A DNA stretch of 35,202 nt from Coriobacteriia bacterium (GCA_009779675.1 WRDS01000009.1:1-35202); one strand, 5' to 3'. Positions 17,489 through 28,366 are shown, numbered from the stretch's first letter. Numbers and translations: made by a program. The notes: generated from the letters alone by a model not told the origin.

Positions 17489-18169
17489 CTACGTCCGCCC
17501 TTTCTCGGCCACGATTATAGCTGTGCCGTTTTTGCGCCACACCTCTTCTGCACTCGTAAAACCTGCTTGCAAAAGCAGTTCGACCTGGTTTTTAATCGTA
17601 AGCGGCGTGTCATAGTGATAAGGCTCGCCGACGGGAACACCTTGCGCGGCACGGATCCTGCAGCTCTCGGCAGCCCACTGGTTCTCCTCGTCCTGAGTAT
17701 CCACCATGTAGTCGCACTCGATATATCTGCTGCCAGGTTTTAGCGCCTTACAGATGTTTACGTACAGCCCACGCTTCTCACTGTGCGTCAGATGGTGCAT
17801 CGTCTCAAAGGAGACGGCATCATCATACTCGGCTTCGCCGAGATCGTACCTGAGGTAATCCGCGCAGATCAGCGTGATATCCCTGCCCACATATTTCCGA
17901 TGCAACTCGTCAAGCATCGCCTGTGTCAGGTCAATTCCAACCACCCTGATGCTTGGACATGCCTTAAAAATCCACCTAAGCTCCAGACCTGTGCCACAAC
18001 CCAAATCCAACAAGACCCGAGTGGTTGCTGGAACAAGTTGCGCGACTCTCTCATACGCTTCCGGCAGTTCCTCGATGTTGCACAGCATGTGCTCATCGCA
18101 CTCATCAAGCCGAGCAGCAAAAAACCTATCCATTCGCTCAAGCTTATTGCTCACTGCACGCACGCTCAC
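17489..18169 (-). CDS. Class I SAM-dependent methyltransferase
   Basis: TRVLLDLGCGTGLELRWIFKACPSIRVVGIDLTQAMLDEL, LICADYLRYDL. Confidence 0.88.
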   Translation of the reverse strand: MSVRAVSNKLERMDRFFAARLDECDEHMLCNIEELPEAYERVAQLVPATTRVLLDLGCGTGLELRWIFKACPSIRVVGIDLTQAMLDELHRKYVGRDITLICADYLRYDLGEAEYDDAVSFETMHHLTHSEKRGLYVNICKALKPGSRYIECDYMVDTQDEENQWAAESCRIRAAQGVPVGEPYHYDTPLTIKNQVELLLQAGFTSAEEVWRKNGTAIIVAEKGRT

Positions 18170-18299
18170 CGCACACGCCCTTTTGGAGCGAAATGGATCG
18201 TCAATGTTATTTCTCTTATGCCAGGAAAACGCATCGCCAAAGCGCCCATCATCCGCCCGGATGCCAAAACGCGAGCCTTACCTTGCACGCCGATGTGCG

Positions 18300-19505
18300 C
18301 TACTGCTGCGCCTTGCGCGCCTCGGCAAGCGCCCGCTGAAGCTGGGTGTCGGTTTTGGGATCAGCCTGCTTCTCAGGATCCATTTCCACGACAATATCCG
18401 GAGTGAGGCCCTTTCCGTCGATCACACGCCCGTTAGGTGTAAGGTAATGGGCAATCGTAAATTTCACACCTCCGCCTCCGTGGAGCGGCTCAACCGTCTG
18501 CACGCTCCCCTTGCCAAAGGAGTTCTCACCCACGAGCGTCGCACGCTTATGATCCTGCAAGGCACCGGCAACAATCTCACTTGCCGAGGCACTGTTTCCG
18601 TTTATAAGCAACACGACCGGAGCCTTAGTGATCTGTTTGTACCTGGAAGACACCGAGCGCTTCTCGGGCTTTTTGTCACGCTCCTCAACCTGGACTACAA
18701 CGCCGCTTTCTAAAAAGAGCGAGGACACACCCTCGGCCTGGTTAAGTAACCCACCTGGGTTATCGCGCAGGTCGAGTACGAACGATTTTGCACCCTTTTT
18801 CTCAAGGTCGGTTATGGCCTCTGCCACTTTATCTACAGCCTTTTCGTTAAACTGGCTGAGGCGGATATACCCGACTGAACCCTCAAGCTCGCTTTTAATG
18901 TTGGGCAGCTCGATCATGGCACGTGTGAGGGTGACAGAGACCTCCTTGTCACTCGCACCATCCGTTCCCAACCGTTTGAATACGATGCTTACCTTGGTCC
19001 CCTCTTTGCCGCGAACCCGCTTGACCACCTCTTCGCTCGGCCATTTGTCCCGACGGGTACCGTCGATATCCACAAAGATATCGCCGCTCCTTACTCCAGC
19101 GTTTGCGGCAGGGGTGTCCGGATAGACCTCAACGACGTAAGTAGCCCCGTCCTTTTCGCCCAACACAACGCCGACCCCACCAAACTCACCATGGCTCTCT
19201 TCATTAAAGTATTCGAAATGCCGTGGGTCGAAATAGACCGCGTACTTGTCACCCGTGCTCTCAAGCAGCCCTTGGATCGCACCGGCGGTTGCCGAGGTCT
19301 CATTGACTGGATCCAAAGCGCGCCCGGCAAGCAGGTCAACTACCTCGTTGACCGCGTCGCCCACGCTCCTGTCGCGAGCACCGCCCGACCAAAACATCTC
19401 GCCAAAACGATCGTGAACAGCGAAAAGATACCCTCCGGCAAACCCTCCGGCAAACATGGCTGCAGCCAGGAGCGTGCATAAAACGACCTTGATCCACCTG
19501 TTCAT
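18300..19505 (-). CDS. S41 family C-terminal processing protease (CtpA-like), membrane-anchored with PDZ
   Basis: N-terminal TM; PDZ VYPDTPAANAGVRSGDIFVDIDG; SFVLDLRDNPGGLLNQAEGVSSLF; LINGNSASASEIVAGALQDHKRATLVGENSFGKGSVQ. Confidence 0.95.
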   Translation of the reverse strand: MNRWIKVVLCTLLAAAMFAGGFAGGYLFAVHDRFGEMFWSGGARDRSVGDAVNEVVDLLAGRALDPVNETSATAGAIQGLLESTGDKYAVYFDPRHFEYFNEESHGEFGGVGVVLGEKDGATYVVEVYPDTPAANAGVRSGDIFVDIDGTRRDKWPSEEVVKRVRGKEGTKVSIVFKRLGTDGASDKEVSVTLTRAMIELPNIKSELEGSVGYIRLSQFNEKAVDKVAEAITDLEKKGAKSFVLDLRDNPGGLLNQAEGVSSLFLESGVVVQVEERDKKPEKRSVSSRYKQITKAPVVLLINGNSASASEIVAGALQDHKRATLVGENSFGKGSVQTVEPLHGGGGVKFTIAHYLTPNGRVIDGKGLTPDIVVEMDPEKQADPKTDTQLQRALAEARKAQQ

Positions 19506-19553
19506 ATGTTCAGCCGCATCCTCAGTGGACGTTAGTGTTAGTAGAACCAGTAT

Positions 19554-19583
19554 GCAGGACTCGCATGTGCAGGACTCGCGTGT
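19554..19583. repeat. 15-bp tandem duplication with one mismatch (gcaggactcgcatgt / gcaggactcgcgtgt)
   Basis: Read directly in the gap between ftsX and ctpA. Confidence 0.9.
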
Positions 19584-19612
19584 ATAAGTAAGGCATCAAC
19601 GGTGTCCAAGTC

Positions 19613-20527
19613 TTACACTTTGAGATACCGGCGCATGGCAAACGCTGAGCCGACCAGCCCAATGAATATCCCGGAGAAGACAAGGATCGCCGATATCTGG
19701 ATAAACGTGCCCGTTCCCAGATCGATTGCAAGAAAGCGAACTGCGTCTTTTAGTCGAGGAAACACGGTCACCTGCACGATCACCAGCGTTGCAATGGCAA
19801 GTGCAGCCCCGGCAAGCGCCTGCAACATCCCCTCAAGCAGGAACGGGGTGCGGATAAACCAGTTGCTTGCGCCCACAAGACGCATAATGCCGATCTCCTT
19901 GCGTCGGGCATAGATGGCAAGCCGGATAGTATTGCTGATAAAGATAAGGCTCACCGTTGCAAGCATGGACACAAACGCAATCTCTACGATGCGGATAACC
20001 CGGGTAAACGCAAACAACTTGTCAACTATCTGCTGGCCGTACTTGAGCGACCTCTCCGGATCTTCGGGACGGTCGCAAACCGACAAGAACGTCTCGTTTT
20101 TTAGAATGCTATCCGCCATCTCCCTGACCGTGCGTGGATCCTTCAGGTCAATGTCAAGCGAAGCAGGCAGCGGGTTTCCCGCCATCTGCTCAAGGATCCC
20201 GGGACTGCCCTCCATTTGCCCACTGAAGATCTCGAGTGCCTTCTCCTTGCTCGTGTAGCGCACCGATTTGACAAGCGGATCAGCAAGGATATCTTTCTGG
20301 AGGGCATCCACGTCCTCAGGGCTTATGCCATCCCTGAGAAACACCTGGATAGTGACTTTTTCCTCCACGTCTTTAACGATCCGGTTCACGACAATGCCAG
20401 TGACCAAGAACACGCCAACGAGCAAGAGCGACAAATAGATAGTGATCACAGCGCCAAAGGTCATGACCCAGTTTCGCCGGAAGTTCTGCCAAGATTCCCC
20501 TGCAAAGTACTGAATATTAATCGACAT
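19613..20527 (-). CDS. ftsX: Cell-division permease FtsX
   Basis: [38 protein letters not shown]...[31 protein letters not shown]. Start at the internal Met (20527); the ORF-track start at 20665 lies inside ftsE. Confidence 0.95.
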   Translation of the reverse strand: MSINIQYFAGESWQNFRRNWVMTFGAVITIYLSLLLVGVFLVTGIVVNRIVKDVEEKVTIQVFLRDGISPEDVDALQKDILADPLVKSVRYTSKEKALEIFSGQMEGSPGILEQMAGNPLPASLDIDLKDPRTVREMADSILKNETFLSVCDRPEDPERSLKYGQQIVDKLFAFTRVIRIVEIAFVSMLATVSLIFISNTIRLAIYARRKEIGIMRLVGASNWFIRTPFLLEGMLQALAGAALAIATLVIVQVTVFPRLKDAVRFLAIDLGTGTFIQISAILVFSGIFIGLVGSAFAMRRYLKV

Positions 20528-21275
20528 ACCCGTACACTCCCCGATCCTGATCGCGGATGACATGCCCGCTTTCCAAGGCAATGACCCGGCGACGCATGCT
20601 GTCCACCATATCTCGGTCATGCGTTGCAACGAGCACGGTCGTGCCCGTCTTGTTGATACGCTCAAGCAACTTCATGATGCCAAGCGAAGTCTGCGGGTCG
20701 AGGTTCCCTGTCGGCTCATCACATAAAAGCAGCGGAGGGCGGTTCACAAACGCCCGAGCGATTGAGACCCTCTGCTGCTCGCCCCCAGAGAGCTCATCGG
20801 GATAGCTCTGCACCTTGTCCTCAAGACCTACAAGGCGGAGCACTTCGGGAACCTGCGTGCGTATCACGTGCTTGCTCTTGCCGATGACCTGCAGGGCAAA
20901 GGCCACGTTTTCAAATGCCGTCTTGTTTGGCAGCAGCTTGAAGTCCTGGAACACACAACCGATGTTCCGGCGCAGATACGGCACCTTCCAGCTTTTCATC
21001 TTCACAAGATCCTGCCCGGCAACCACAATCTGGCCGCTTGACGGGATCAACTCCCGGAGCAGCAGCCGGATAAAGGTGGACTTGCCAGATCCCGAGTGAC
21101 CGACCAGGAACACAAACTCGCCTGCCCCGATCATCACGTTGCAGTCCTGTAAAGCGGCCTTCCCAGGCGTGTAATACTTATTGACACCCCGCATGAGGAG
21201 CATCGCAGCGGTGCTCCGTGATGCTCCTTCAGCTCCAGATGCCGGTTCAGGTGTTACTGAGGGCGTGTCGCTCAT
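20517..21275 (-). CDS. ftsE: Cell-division ATP-binding protein FtsE
   Basis: Walker [12 protein letters not shown], signature [15 protein letters not shown], Walker [13 protein letters not shown]; overlaps ftsX. Confidence 0.95.
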   Translation of the reverse strand: MSDTPSVTPEPASGAEGASRSTAAMLLMRGVNKYYTPGKAALQDCNVMIGAGEFVFLVGHSGSGKSTFIRLLLRELIPSSGQIVVAGQDLVKMKSWKVPYLRRNIGCVFQDFKLLPNKTAFENVAFALQVIGKSKHVIRTQVPEVLRLVGLEDKVQSYPDELSGGEQQRVSIARAFVNRPPLLLCDEPTGNLDPQTSLGIMKLLERINKTGTTVLVATHDRDMVDSMRRRVIALESGHVIRDQDRGVYGYVD

Positions 21276-21419
21276 AAAAGGACTCCGTTTCGATAATTAC
21301 CGCGATCCTCGCACGCAAGTCTAGCAAAACAGACGCGTGTGACCTGCGCTCTCCATAACAACATCGTATGTTGATTTTATGAAGCCCAGCGCAGCCGCAC
21401 GCGCCTCTGTCTGCTTCAT

Positions 21420-22346
21420 TTATAAAAGCTCTTTTGCAGCTGCAGCGATGTCGTCTGCTGTCAACCCGAAGTACACCATGAGTTCGTCGGGGTTTCCTGA
21501 TGTCCCAAAGGTATCAGCCACTCCCACACGCCTTGTTGGGACCGGACACACCTCGGACAAGACCTCAGAGACGGCAGAACCCATGCCGCCGAGCACCGAG
21601 TGCTCTTCTGCAGTCACGACCCTTCCCGTCTTTGCTGCCGAGGCTGCAAGCGTTTCAACGTCGATAGGCTTTATGGTAGCGACATCTATGACTTCAGCAG
21701 AGATGCCCTCGTTCGCAAGTGCCTCGGCTGCCAAGAGCGCCTGGGCGACCTCGACACCACATGCGGCGATAGTCACATCCGATCCTTCGCGCAGCACATG
21801 GGCACGACCTACCTCCCATTCGTGCCCTTCGGAATAGATCTCAGGAAGCGCCGAGCGACCCAGTCGGATGTAGAACGGGCCTGGGGTAGAGGCTGCCGCC
21901 CGGATCGCCGCCTTGGCAGAGCGATAGTCGGCTGGGACAAGCACGCGCATCCCCGGCAGTACGCGCATGAGCGCGATGTCCTCGATCATCTGATGGCTGC
22001 CGCCGTCAGGCCCCACGGTGATACCGGCGTGCGTGGGCGTAAGCTTCACATCAAGGCCGGAGTAACACACAGTGTTGCGCACCTGGTCGTAAGTCCTGCC
22101 GGTCGCAAACACCGCAAATGAGCCCGTGAAGGCCACCTGCCCCCCAACCGCAAGGCCTGCTGCAACACCGATCATGTCCTGCTCGGCGATACCGACATTA
22201 AAAAACCGCTCCGGATAAGCATCGGCAAACTTGGCAGTCGTCGTTGACTTTGAGAGGTCGGCCTCGACAACAGCGATGTCCACTCCCCCTTCCACGAGCG
22301 TCACAAGGGTCTCGCCAAGAGCCTCGCGAGTGGCCTTTGCGGTCAT
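21420..22346 (-). CDS. Transketolase, C-terminal subunit
   Basis: VVEADLSKSTTTAKFADAYPERFFNVGIAEQDMIGVAAGLAVGGQVAFTGSFAVFATGRTYDQVRNTVCY. Confidence 0.93.
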   Translation of the reverse strand: MTAKATREALGETLVTLVEGGVDIAVVEADLSKSTTTAKFADAYPERFFNVGIAEQDMIGVAAGLAVGGQVAFTGSFAVFATGRTYDQVRNTVCYSGLDVKLTPTHAGITVGPDGGSHQMIEDIALMRVLPGMRVLVPADYRSAKAAIRAAASTPGPFYIRLGRSALPEIYSEGHEWEVGRAHVLREGSDVTIAACGVEVAQALLAAEALANEGISAEVIDVATIKPIDVETLAASAAKTGRVVTAEEHSVLGGMGSAVSEVLSEVCPVPTRRVGVADTFGTSGNPDELMVYFGLTADDIAAAAKELL

Positions 22347-23239
22347 TGGATCCCCTTCTCCTCGGCAATAGGGAGTTCGCGTAAAGCCTCTGCCACCTGG
22401 GCATCAGAAGGTGCCTTACCGTGCCAGCCGGCCTCGTTTTCCATGAATGAGACGCCCTTCCCCTTGACCGTGTGGGCAAGCACAGCAACCGGCCCTGCGG
22501 TGTGCGCACGTGCCCTGGCAAGCACAGCATACAGAGACTCGACATCATGGCCATCGACCTCGATGACCTCCCACCCGAACGCAGTGAACTTGTCTGCGAG
22601 CGAACCCAGGCTCATCACGTCGTTGCAAGCGCCATCGATCTGCAGGCCATTGTTGTCAACAATGGCAACAAGGTTACCAAGCCCCTGATGCGCGGCGAAC
22701 ATCGCCGCCTCCCACACCTGCCCCTCCTGTAGCTCACCATCGCCGAGCAGCACGAACACCGTGCGCGTATTGTACGCGGCAGGTCTGACATCTTGGGCAC
22801 GGGCGAGCCCCGCTGCGAGACCAGCTGCCACCGAGAGCCCCTGCCCAAGCGAGCCTGTGGAGACCTCGACCCCGGGCGTTTTCTTGCAGTCGGGGTGTCC
22901 CTGCAAGATCGAGCCGAGCTTGCGCAGCGTCTTTAGATGCGTGCGCTCGAAGTAGCCGGCCTCGGCAAGCGCCGCATAAAGCACCGGTGCCGCATGCCCC
23001 TTTGACAGGATGAAACGATCGCGCTCCGGCCACGACGGGTCATCGGGCTTGTGGCGCAGGATGCCGCCGAGGTACAGGGTAGCAACGATATCGACCGCCG
23101 AGAGCGAGCCACCAGGGTGCCCAGAGCCGGCAGCCCCGATCATCTCGACGATGTCGCGACGCATCCGCAGGGCCCCCGCACGCACGCGGGTAGCAACGGA
23201 TGCCTGCATCCGAGCGGTGTCTGACAGTCCTTCTGTCAT
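22343..23239 (-). CDS. Transketolase, N-terminal (TPP-binding) subunit
   Basis: GSGHPGGSLSAVDIVATLY, RDRFILSKGHAAPVLYAALAE, GSLGQGLSVAAGLA, GDGELQEGQVWEAAMFAAHQGLGNLVAIVDNNGLQIDG. Start at MTEGLSDTAR (23239). ATGA overlap with the C-terminal subunit. Confidence 0.94.
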   Translation of the reverse strand: MTEGLSDTARMQASVATRVRAGALRMRRDIVEMIGAAGSGHPGGSLSAVDIVATLYLGGILRHKPDDPSWPERDRFILSKGHAAPVLYAALAEAGYFERTHLKTLRKLGSILQGHPDCKKTPGVEVSTGSLGQGLSVAAGLAAGLARAQDVRPAAYNTRTVFVLLGDGELQEGQVWEAAMFAAHQGLGNLVAIVDNNGLQIDGACNDVMSLGSLADKFTAFGWEVIEVDGHDVESLYAVLARARAHTAGPVAVLAHTVKGKGVSFMENEAGWHGKAPSDAQVAEALRELPIAEEKGIQ

Positions 23240-23310
23240 AGTGTCACCCTCATCTTCACCCTCGTTTCCTTGAGCACTTCGCCTGACCATGCCTCATCAA
23301 TGTCCTGCCG

Positions 23311-24084
23311 TCATGCCCCGCCCAGCTCCCAAGAGCCGCCGTGGTCGAGGAACGGCCGTTTGCGCTTGGCACCCAAAAAGCCAAGCACGCTTTCGGCATC
23401 CCTGTTCACCACGCACCCCTCATCAATACCGAGTTCCTCGGCAACGTGCTCGGCATGCGTAAAGTGTCCCACATGTAGCGCATAGTGCGCATCGCTCCCG
23501 ATCGCAATTGGGGCTTTCGCCTCCGCCGCCGCACGGGCGAACTCGCGTTCCTTTGATTGATCGTTGGAGCGCATGCTCGAAGGGTTGAAAGAGTGGTTGT
23601 TGAGCTCAAGGATCACCTGATAACGTGCAGCAGCCTCGGCGATCCGATCCATATGAAGCGGGAAATCCCTCTCATTCCCTGGGTGGACGACCTGATCCAC
23701 GTACGGGCTTTCCATCGCCCTTAGAAGCGCCTCGGTGTTCCGGCAACGATCATGGTCGTCAAAGCCGATCAGCGGGTGAAAGCCCACCGAGACAAAGTCA
23801 AGCGCTTCTAACACCTCGTCGGGCAGGTCTATGCCGTTCTCGGACGATTCCGAGAGGTTCGCTTCACATCCTTTTAAGATCCGAACTCCGCCGAGGATGC
23901 TCGGCAGGTTCTTGAGGTTTAAAAAGTACCAAGGGTGTGCGCCCTGTGGCACTAGTGGCCCGTGGTCGGTGATGGCGAAAAGCTCAAGTCCGTACCTGGC
24001 AGCTACGGTCGCGATCTCGGTGACCGTGGAAAAAGCATGGCCGGACGCAACCGTATGGGTATGAAGATCTGCCTTGAGGCGCAC
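23311..24084 (-). CDS. PHP-domain phosphoesterase (YcdX-like)
   Basis: KADLHTHTVASGHAFSTVTEIATVAARYGLELFAITDHGP...ILKGCEANLSE...AIGSDAHYALHVG. Candidate GTG start at 24084; the ORF track extends to an ATG at 24234 inside prfB. Confidence 0.88.
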   Translation of the reverse strand: MRLKADLHTHTVASGHAFSTVTEIATVAARYGLELFAITDHGPLVPQGAHPWYFLNLKNLPSILGGVRILKGCEANLSESSENGIDLPDEVLEALDFVSVGFHPLIGFDDHDRCRNTEALLRAMESPYVDQVVHPGNERDFPLHMDRIAEAAARYQVILELNNHSFNPSSMRSNDQSKEREFARAAAEAKAPIAIGSDAHYALHVGHFTHAEHVAEELGIDEGCVVNRDAESVLGFLGAKRKRPFLDHGGSWELGGA

Positions 24085-24088
24085 CTGC

Positions 24089-25318
24089 CTATACCGCCCC
24101 CGGACCTTGGGCCTGCGCTTGCGTTTGGGTCTGTGCCGACGCTTGAGCCTGCGCTCGCGCTTGCTCCTGCGCCTGCGCTTGCGCTTGGGTCTGCGTTTGC
24201 CCTTGCGCCTGCGCTGACTCGTCGCCGCCGACACGCCAGCGAAGGAACGCGATCAGGAATGCCTCGATATCCCCGCCCAGGACCGCCTCGACGTTCCCGG
24301 TCTCATGCCCAGTACGCAGATCCTTTACCAGCTGGTAGGGATAGAGCACATAGTTGCGGATCTGACTACCAAAGGTGATCTCTTTACGTGGCCCCCTAAG
24401 CTCCTCAAGCTCGGCCTCACGCTTTTCTTTCTCGAGTTCGTAAAGACGCGAGCGCAGGATCTTCATCGCTGCCTCTTTGTTCTTGTGTTGCGACTTCTCG
24501 TTTTGCACGGTGACAACGATACCGCTTAGAAGGTGCGTGATCCGGACCGCCGAATCAGTCGTGTTCACCGATTGGCCGCCCGGGCCGCTTGACCGGTACA
24601 CATCGATCCTCAGGTCCTCATCGCGAACATCGACCTCTATCTCATCAGGAAGGACCGGGAGGACCTCCACACCGGCAAACGTCGTCTGCCGACGTTTTTT
24701 TTCGTCGGTCGGACTGATCCGCACCAAGCGGTGGACGCCCATCTCGGACCGAAGCATGCCGTACGCGTTGCGCCCATGCACCGTGAACACCGCACGGTCA
24801 AGCCCAAGCTCAACGCCGACCGGGGCATCATGGAGATCGATCTTCCATTTTTTGCGCTCGGCGTATTTTGAATACATCTTGAGGAGCATCTCGGTCCAGT
24901 CCTGCGCCTCAAGACCGCCCTGGCCAGGCGTAATGGTAATAATGGCATCCCCGGGATCGAGCTCCTCGGTGAACCAGGATGCGACCTCGAGCTCCGTTAT
25001 GCGCCCCACCAGGCTCGAAAGCCCACCTGCAAGCTCTGCGGCAAGCTCCTCGTCCTCCTCGGCCATAGCAAGCTCGTTTGCAGCCTCGACATCCTCAAGC
25101 GCAGCAATCATCGCCTCGTAGGACTCGATCTCATCTCGGAACGCGGCCGCCTGCGCCATTGCCCGCTGCGCAGCACCCTGGTCATCCCAGAAACCGGGCT
25201 CCGAGGCCCGCTCGTCAAGCGCGGCAAGCTCCAAGCGCTTCGCGTCCATGCGCAAGTAGCCGGCCATTGCCAAGACCCGGTCCCTTAAAGCAGCTATATC
25301 TGAGTCGCGATTCTCCAC
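24089..25318 (-). CDS. prfB: Peptide chain release factor 2, with an Ala/Gln-rich repeat tail
   Basis: VHRLVRISPTDEKKRRQTTFAGVEV, VYRSSGPGGQSVNTTDSAVRITH (GGQ), QNEKSQHKNKEAAMKILRSRLYELE; C-terminal AQAQGQTQTQAQAQAQEQARAQAQASAQTQTQAQAQGPGAV. GTG (GTG GAG AAT CGC) at 25318 is the likely start just after the secA stop. Confidence 0.93.
   Translation of the reverse strand: MENRDSDIAALRDRVLAMAGYLRMDAKRLELAALDERASEPGFWDDQGAAQRAMAQAAAFRDEIESYEAMIAALEDVEAANELAMAEEDEELAAELAGGLSSLVGRITELEVASWFTEELDPGDAIITITPGQGGLEAQDWTEMLLKMYSKYAERKKWKIDLHDAPVGVELGLDRAVFTVHGRNAYGMLRSEMGVHRLVRISPTDEKKRRQTTFAGVEVLPVLPDEIEVDVRDEDLRIDVYRSSGPGGQSVNTTDSAVRITHLLSGIVVTVQNEKSQHKNKEAAMKILRSRLYELEKEKREAELEELRGPRKEITFGSQIRNYVLYPYQLVKDLRTGHETGNVEAVLGGDIEAFLIAFLRWRVGGDESAQAQGQTQTQAQAQAQEQARAQAQASAQTQTQAQAQGPGAV
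24092..24214. repeat. Degenerate hexanucleotide repeat (minus strand CAGGCG/CAAGCG-like) at the 3' end of prfB
   Basis: Repeated gcttgcg/cctgcg units on plus; encodes QAQAQ in the prfB frame and KRKRR in the frame of the extended PHP ORF. Confidence 0.85.
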
Positions 25319-25325
25319 CTTGTGC

Positions 25326-28106
25326 CTAAGCGCCCGCTTTCCCGTGGCATTTCTTGTATTTTTTGCCGCTGCCGCATGGACAAGGATCGTTGCGCCCGAC
25401 GTTCGCCCAAGGGTCGTCCTTGTCCTTGACCACTGTTGCGGCCTTCTGCCTCCCCCCTGCCGAGGCAGAGGCGGCCGCGATCTGCTCCTGCGAGGGTCCG
25501 CTGACACCGACGGCAGCTGCCTGCGCAACCTGGGCCGCCGCCGTGGCCTGGGCGACCCCGCCGATGCTTGACTCATCCGCCGAGGTATAGCGCACATTGC
25601 GCAAAGGCCGCTCGGGTTCTGCCTCTGCCTTGAGCAGCTGAATATGCATTACCGTGCGCAGGAAGTCCTCGCTGATCGATTCGACCAGGCCGGAGAACAT
25701 GTCATACGCCTCATTCTTGTACTCAACCAGAGGATCGCGTTGCCCCATCGCCCTCAGACCGATGCCCTCCTTAAGATAATCCATCTCCTGCAGATGGTTC
25801 ATCCAGCGCGTGTCGAGGATGCGTAACATGACCTGGCGCTCTAATTCCCGGAGCCCATCAGCGCCGAGAAGCTGCTCTTTTTCGACGTAAACGCCGAGAG
25901 CCTTTTCAACAAGCTCCTGGGCAAGCCCGTGCGCATCATCGATGCTGTCCTGCGCAGATTTGACCGCGCCTTCCACCCCAGTGAGATCGCGATACCATAG
26001 TGCAAGTCCATCCCAATCCCACTCCTCCGAATACGAACGCTCGGGGCAGAGGACCAGCACATTTGAAACGACCGTGTCCCGCATCATGTCATGCACGCGG
26101 CCATGGATGTCCTTGCCGTCGAGCACCTCCTGACGCTCGCTATAGATCACCTCACGCTGCTTGTTCATGACATCGTCGTATTCCAGCACGTGTTTCCTGG
26201 AGCCGAAGTTCATCGCCTCGATCTGGCGCTGGGCCCCCTCAACGGCTTTGGAGACCAGGCTGGCCTGGATCGGCATATCGTCAGGGACCTCGCTTTTTGC
26301 CATAAACGCGGCAACACGATCCATCCTGTCCCCGCCAAAAAGCCGCATCAGATCATCTTCGAGCGAGAGGTAGAACTGGCTCACCCCCGGGTCGCCCTGG
26401 CGCCCGGAACGACCTCGGAGCTGATTGTCGATCCGCCTCGACTCATGGCGCTCGGTGCCAAGGACCGCGAGCCCACCAGCGCCGACAACCTTATCGTGCT
26501 CCTCGGCGCAGACCTGCTCGGCCTCTTTAAGCGCCTCCGCCTTCAGGGCCTCATCGGCATCCTCAGGCGAGACCCCCTGCCCGCGGACGATGTCCTCCCA
26601 CAAAAGCTCAGGATTCCCGCCGAGGAGAATGTCTGTCCCACGACCCGCCATGTTTGTAGCGATCGTGACCGCACCGGCACGTCCGGCCTGCGCGATGATC
26701 ATCGCCTCCTGCTCGTGGAACTTGGCATTGAGGACATTGTGCTTGATGCCACGCTTGGTAAGCTGCCTGCTCAACCGCTCGGAGTTCTCGATCGAGATCG
26801 TTCCGACCAGGCACGGCTGGCCTTTTGCATGCCGCTCCTTGATATCTTCAGATACCGCATTGAACTTCGCATCGACCGAGCGGTAGACGAGATCGTTGCG
26901 GTCGTCCCGCACCATGGGCATGTTGGTCGGGATAGCCATGACCGGAAGGTTATATATCTCTCGGAACTCCTTGTCCTCGGTAATGGCGGTACCCGTCATG
27001 CCCGAAAGCTTGTCATACATCCGGAAGTAGTTTTGCAGGGTGATCGTTGCAAGCGTCTGGTTCTCCTCGCGGACATGCACCCGCTCTTTTGCCTCAATCG
27101 CCTGGTGCAGCCCTTCCGAATAGCGACGGCCATACATCAACCGACCGGTGAACTCGTCAACGATCATGACTTCGCCGTCTTTCACGACGTAGTCGACATC
27201 ACGCTTGAAGAGGAACTGTGCTTTCAGCGCCTGCTGCAGATGATTGACGAGCTGCCCTGAAGGATCGAGGTAGATATCGTCGATGCCCAGTGCCTTCTCT
27301 ACTTTTGCGATGCCCTCTTCCGTAGGCGCAATGGTGTTTTTCGCCTCATCGAGGTCGAAGTCCCTCTCCTCTTTTAGCCGAGGCACAATGCGCGCAAAGT
27401 CTTTGTACGTCTCTGCAGATTTAGAGCCCGCCCCGCTGATAATGAGCGGCGTGCGTGCCTCGTCGATCAGGATCGAGTCAACCTCGTCAACGATCGCATA
27501 GGCATGCCCGCGCTGCACCTGCTCGGCAGATCGAACCTCCATGTTGTCGCGCAAGTAATCAAAACCGAACTCCGAATTAGTGCCATATGTAATGTCCGCC
27601 TGGTACGCCTTGACACGAAGGGCAGGATCCATCCGAGCCTGCAAAAGACCTACTTCCATGCCGAGGAAGCGATATATGCGCCCCATCCACTCGCTGTCGC
27701 GTTTGGCAAGATAGTCATTGACCGTGACGATATGGACACCATTGCCAGACAGCGCGTTTAAGTACGCCGTGAGCGTCGCTACGAGCGTTTTGCCTTCACC
27801 GGTCTTCATCTCGGCGATCATGCCATCGTTGAGCACCATGGCACCGATCATTTGAACGTCAAAGTGGCGCATGCCGAGAACACGGCGTGATGCTTCGCGG
27901 GTTACAGCGAATGCTTCTGGGAGCAGCGAGTCGAGATCGTCTCCGCGATCCAAGCGTGCGCGGAACTCAACGGTCTTTCCGGGGAGCTCTTTATCGGTAA
28001 GGCTTTTGAACTCCGGCTCAAGGTCGTTGATTTTTGCAACAATGGACTCGTAGGCACGAAGCTGTCTGCCCTCTCCAAGCGTGAGGAGCTTCTGTAAGAT
28101 ATTCAT
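25326..28106 (-). CDS. secA: Preprotein translocase ATPase SecA with C-terminal SEC-C zinc motif
   Basis: [87 protein letters not shown]-terminal [17 protein letters not shown]. Confidence 0.97.
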   Translation of the reverse strand: MNILQKLLTLGEGRQLRAYESIVAKINDLEPEFKSLTDKELPGKTVEFRARLDRGDDLDSLLPEAFAVTREASRRVLGMRHFDVQMIGAMVLNDGMIAEMKTGEGKTLVATLTAYLNALSGNGVHIVTVNDYLAKRDSEWMGRIYRFLGMEVGLLQARMDPALRVKAYQADITYGTNSEFGFDYLRDNMEVRSAEQVQRGHAYAIVDEVDSILIDEARTPLIISGAGSKSAETYKDFARIVPRLKEERDFDLDEAKNTIAPTEEGIAKVEKALGIDDIYLDPSGQLVNHLQQALKAQFLFKRDVDYVVKDGEVMIVDEFTGRLMYGRRYSEGLHQAIEAKERVHVREENQTLATITLQNYFRMYDKLSGMTGTAITEDKEFREIYNLPVMAIPTNMPMVRDDRNDLVYRSVDAKFNAVSEDIKERHAKGQPCLVGTISIENSERLSRQLTKRGIKHNVLNAKFHEQEAMIIAQAGRAGAVTIATNMAGRGTDILLGGNPELLWEDIVRGQGVSPEDADEALKAEALKEAEQVCAEEHDKVVGAGGLAVLGTERHESRRIDNQLRGRSGRQGDPGVSQFYLSLEDDLMRLFGGDRMDRVAAFMAKSEVPDDMPIQASLVSKAVEGAQRQIEAMNFGSRKHVLEYDDVMNKQREVIYSERQEVLDGKDIHGRVHDMMRDTVVSNVLVLCPERSYSEEWDWDGLALWYRDLTGVEGAVKSAQDSIDDAHGLAQELVEKALGVYVEKEQLLGADGLRELERQVMLRILDTRWMNHLQEMDYLKEGIGLRAMGQRDPLVEYKNEAYDMFSGLVESISEDFLRTVMHIQLLKAEAEPERPLRNVRYTSADESSIGGVAQATAAAQVAQAAAVGVSGPSQEQIAAASASAGGRQKAATVVKDKDDPWANVGRNDPCPCGSGKKYKKCHGKAGA

Positions 28107-28240
28107 AGGTAAAAAGACACCTCTCTGAGGCGAATAACCGAGCCAAACAGCGCGATTCTAGCATAGGGCAGCGCTTTTCTGAGGCTCCTCCCGCCTATCC
28201 ACACAGCCTCTACACACAGCTTGCGCACATAGCCTATCCG

Positions 28241-28279
28241 CACAGCCTTTGTGCACAGCCCTTGTGCACAGTCTTTGCG
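28241..28279. repeat. Three 13-bp degenerate tandem repeats (CACAGCCTTTGTG-like), with further diverged copies towards 28200
   Basis: 28241 cacagcctttgtg, 28254 cacagcccttgtg, 28267 cacagtctttgcg. Confidence 0.88.
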
Positions 28280-28366
28280 CACAACAGAATCATACCCGCA
28301 AGTCCCATCGTAAACGAGACATCCGGGCAGCGGGAAGCGCTTCGGAAGACGTTTTGTGTTTCTTCT

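Noticed and set aside
21359-21373. Hairpin CAACAT-CGT-ATGTTG between ftsE and the transketolase gene as a terminator
   Set aside because: Only a 6-bp stem with weak GC content and a poor U-tract; not supportable as a terminator.
25240-25318. Programmed +1 frameshift in prfB (CUU UGA C)
   Set aside because: The equivalent position reads GGC TAC TTG CGC ATG GAC with no in-frame UGA; the gene is continuous.
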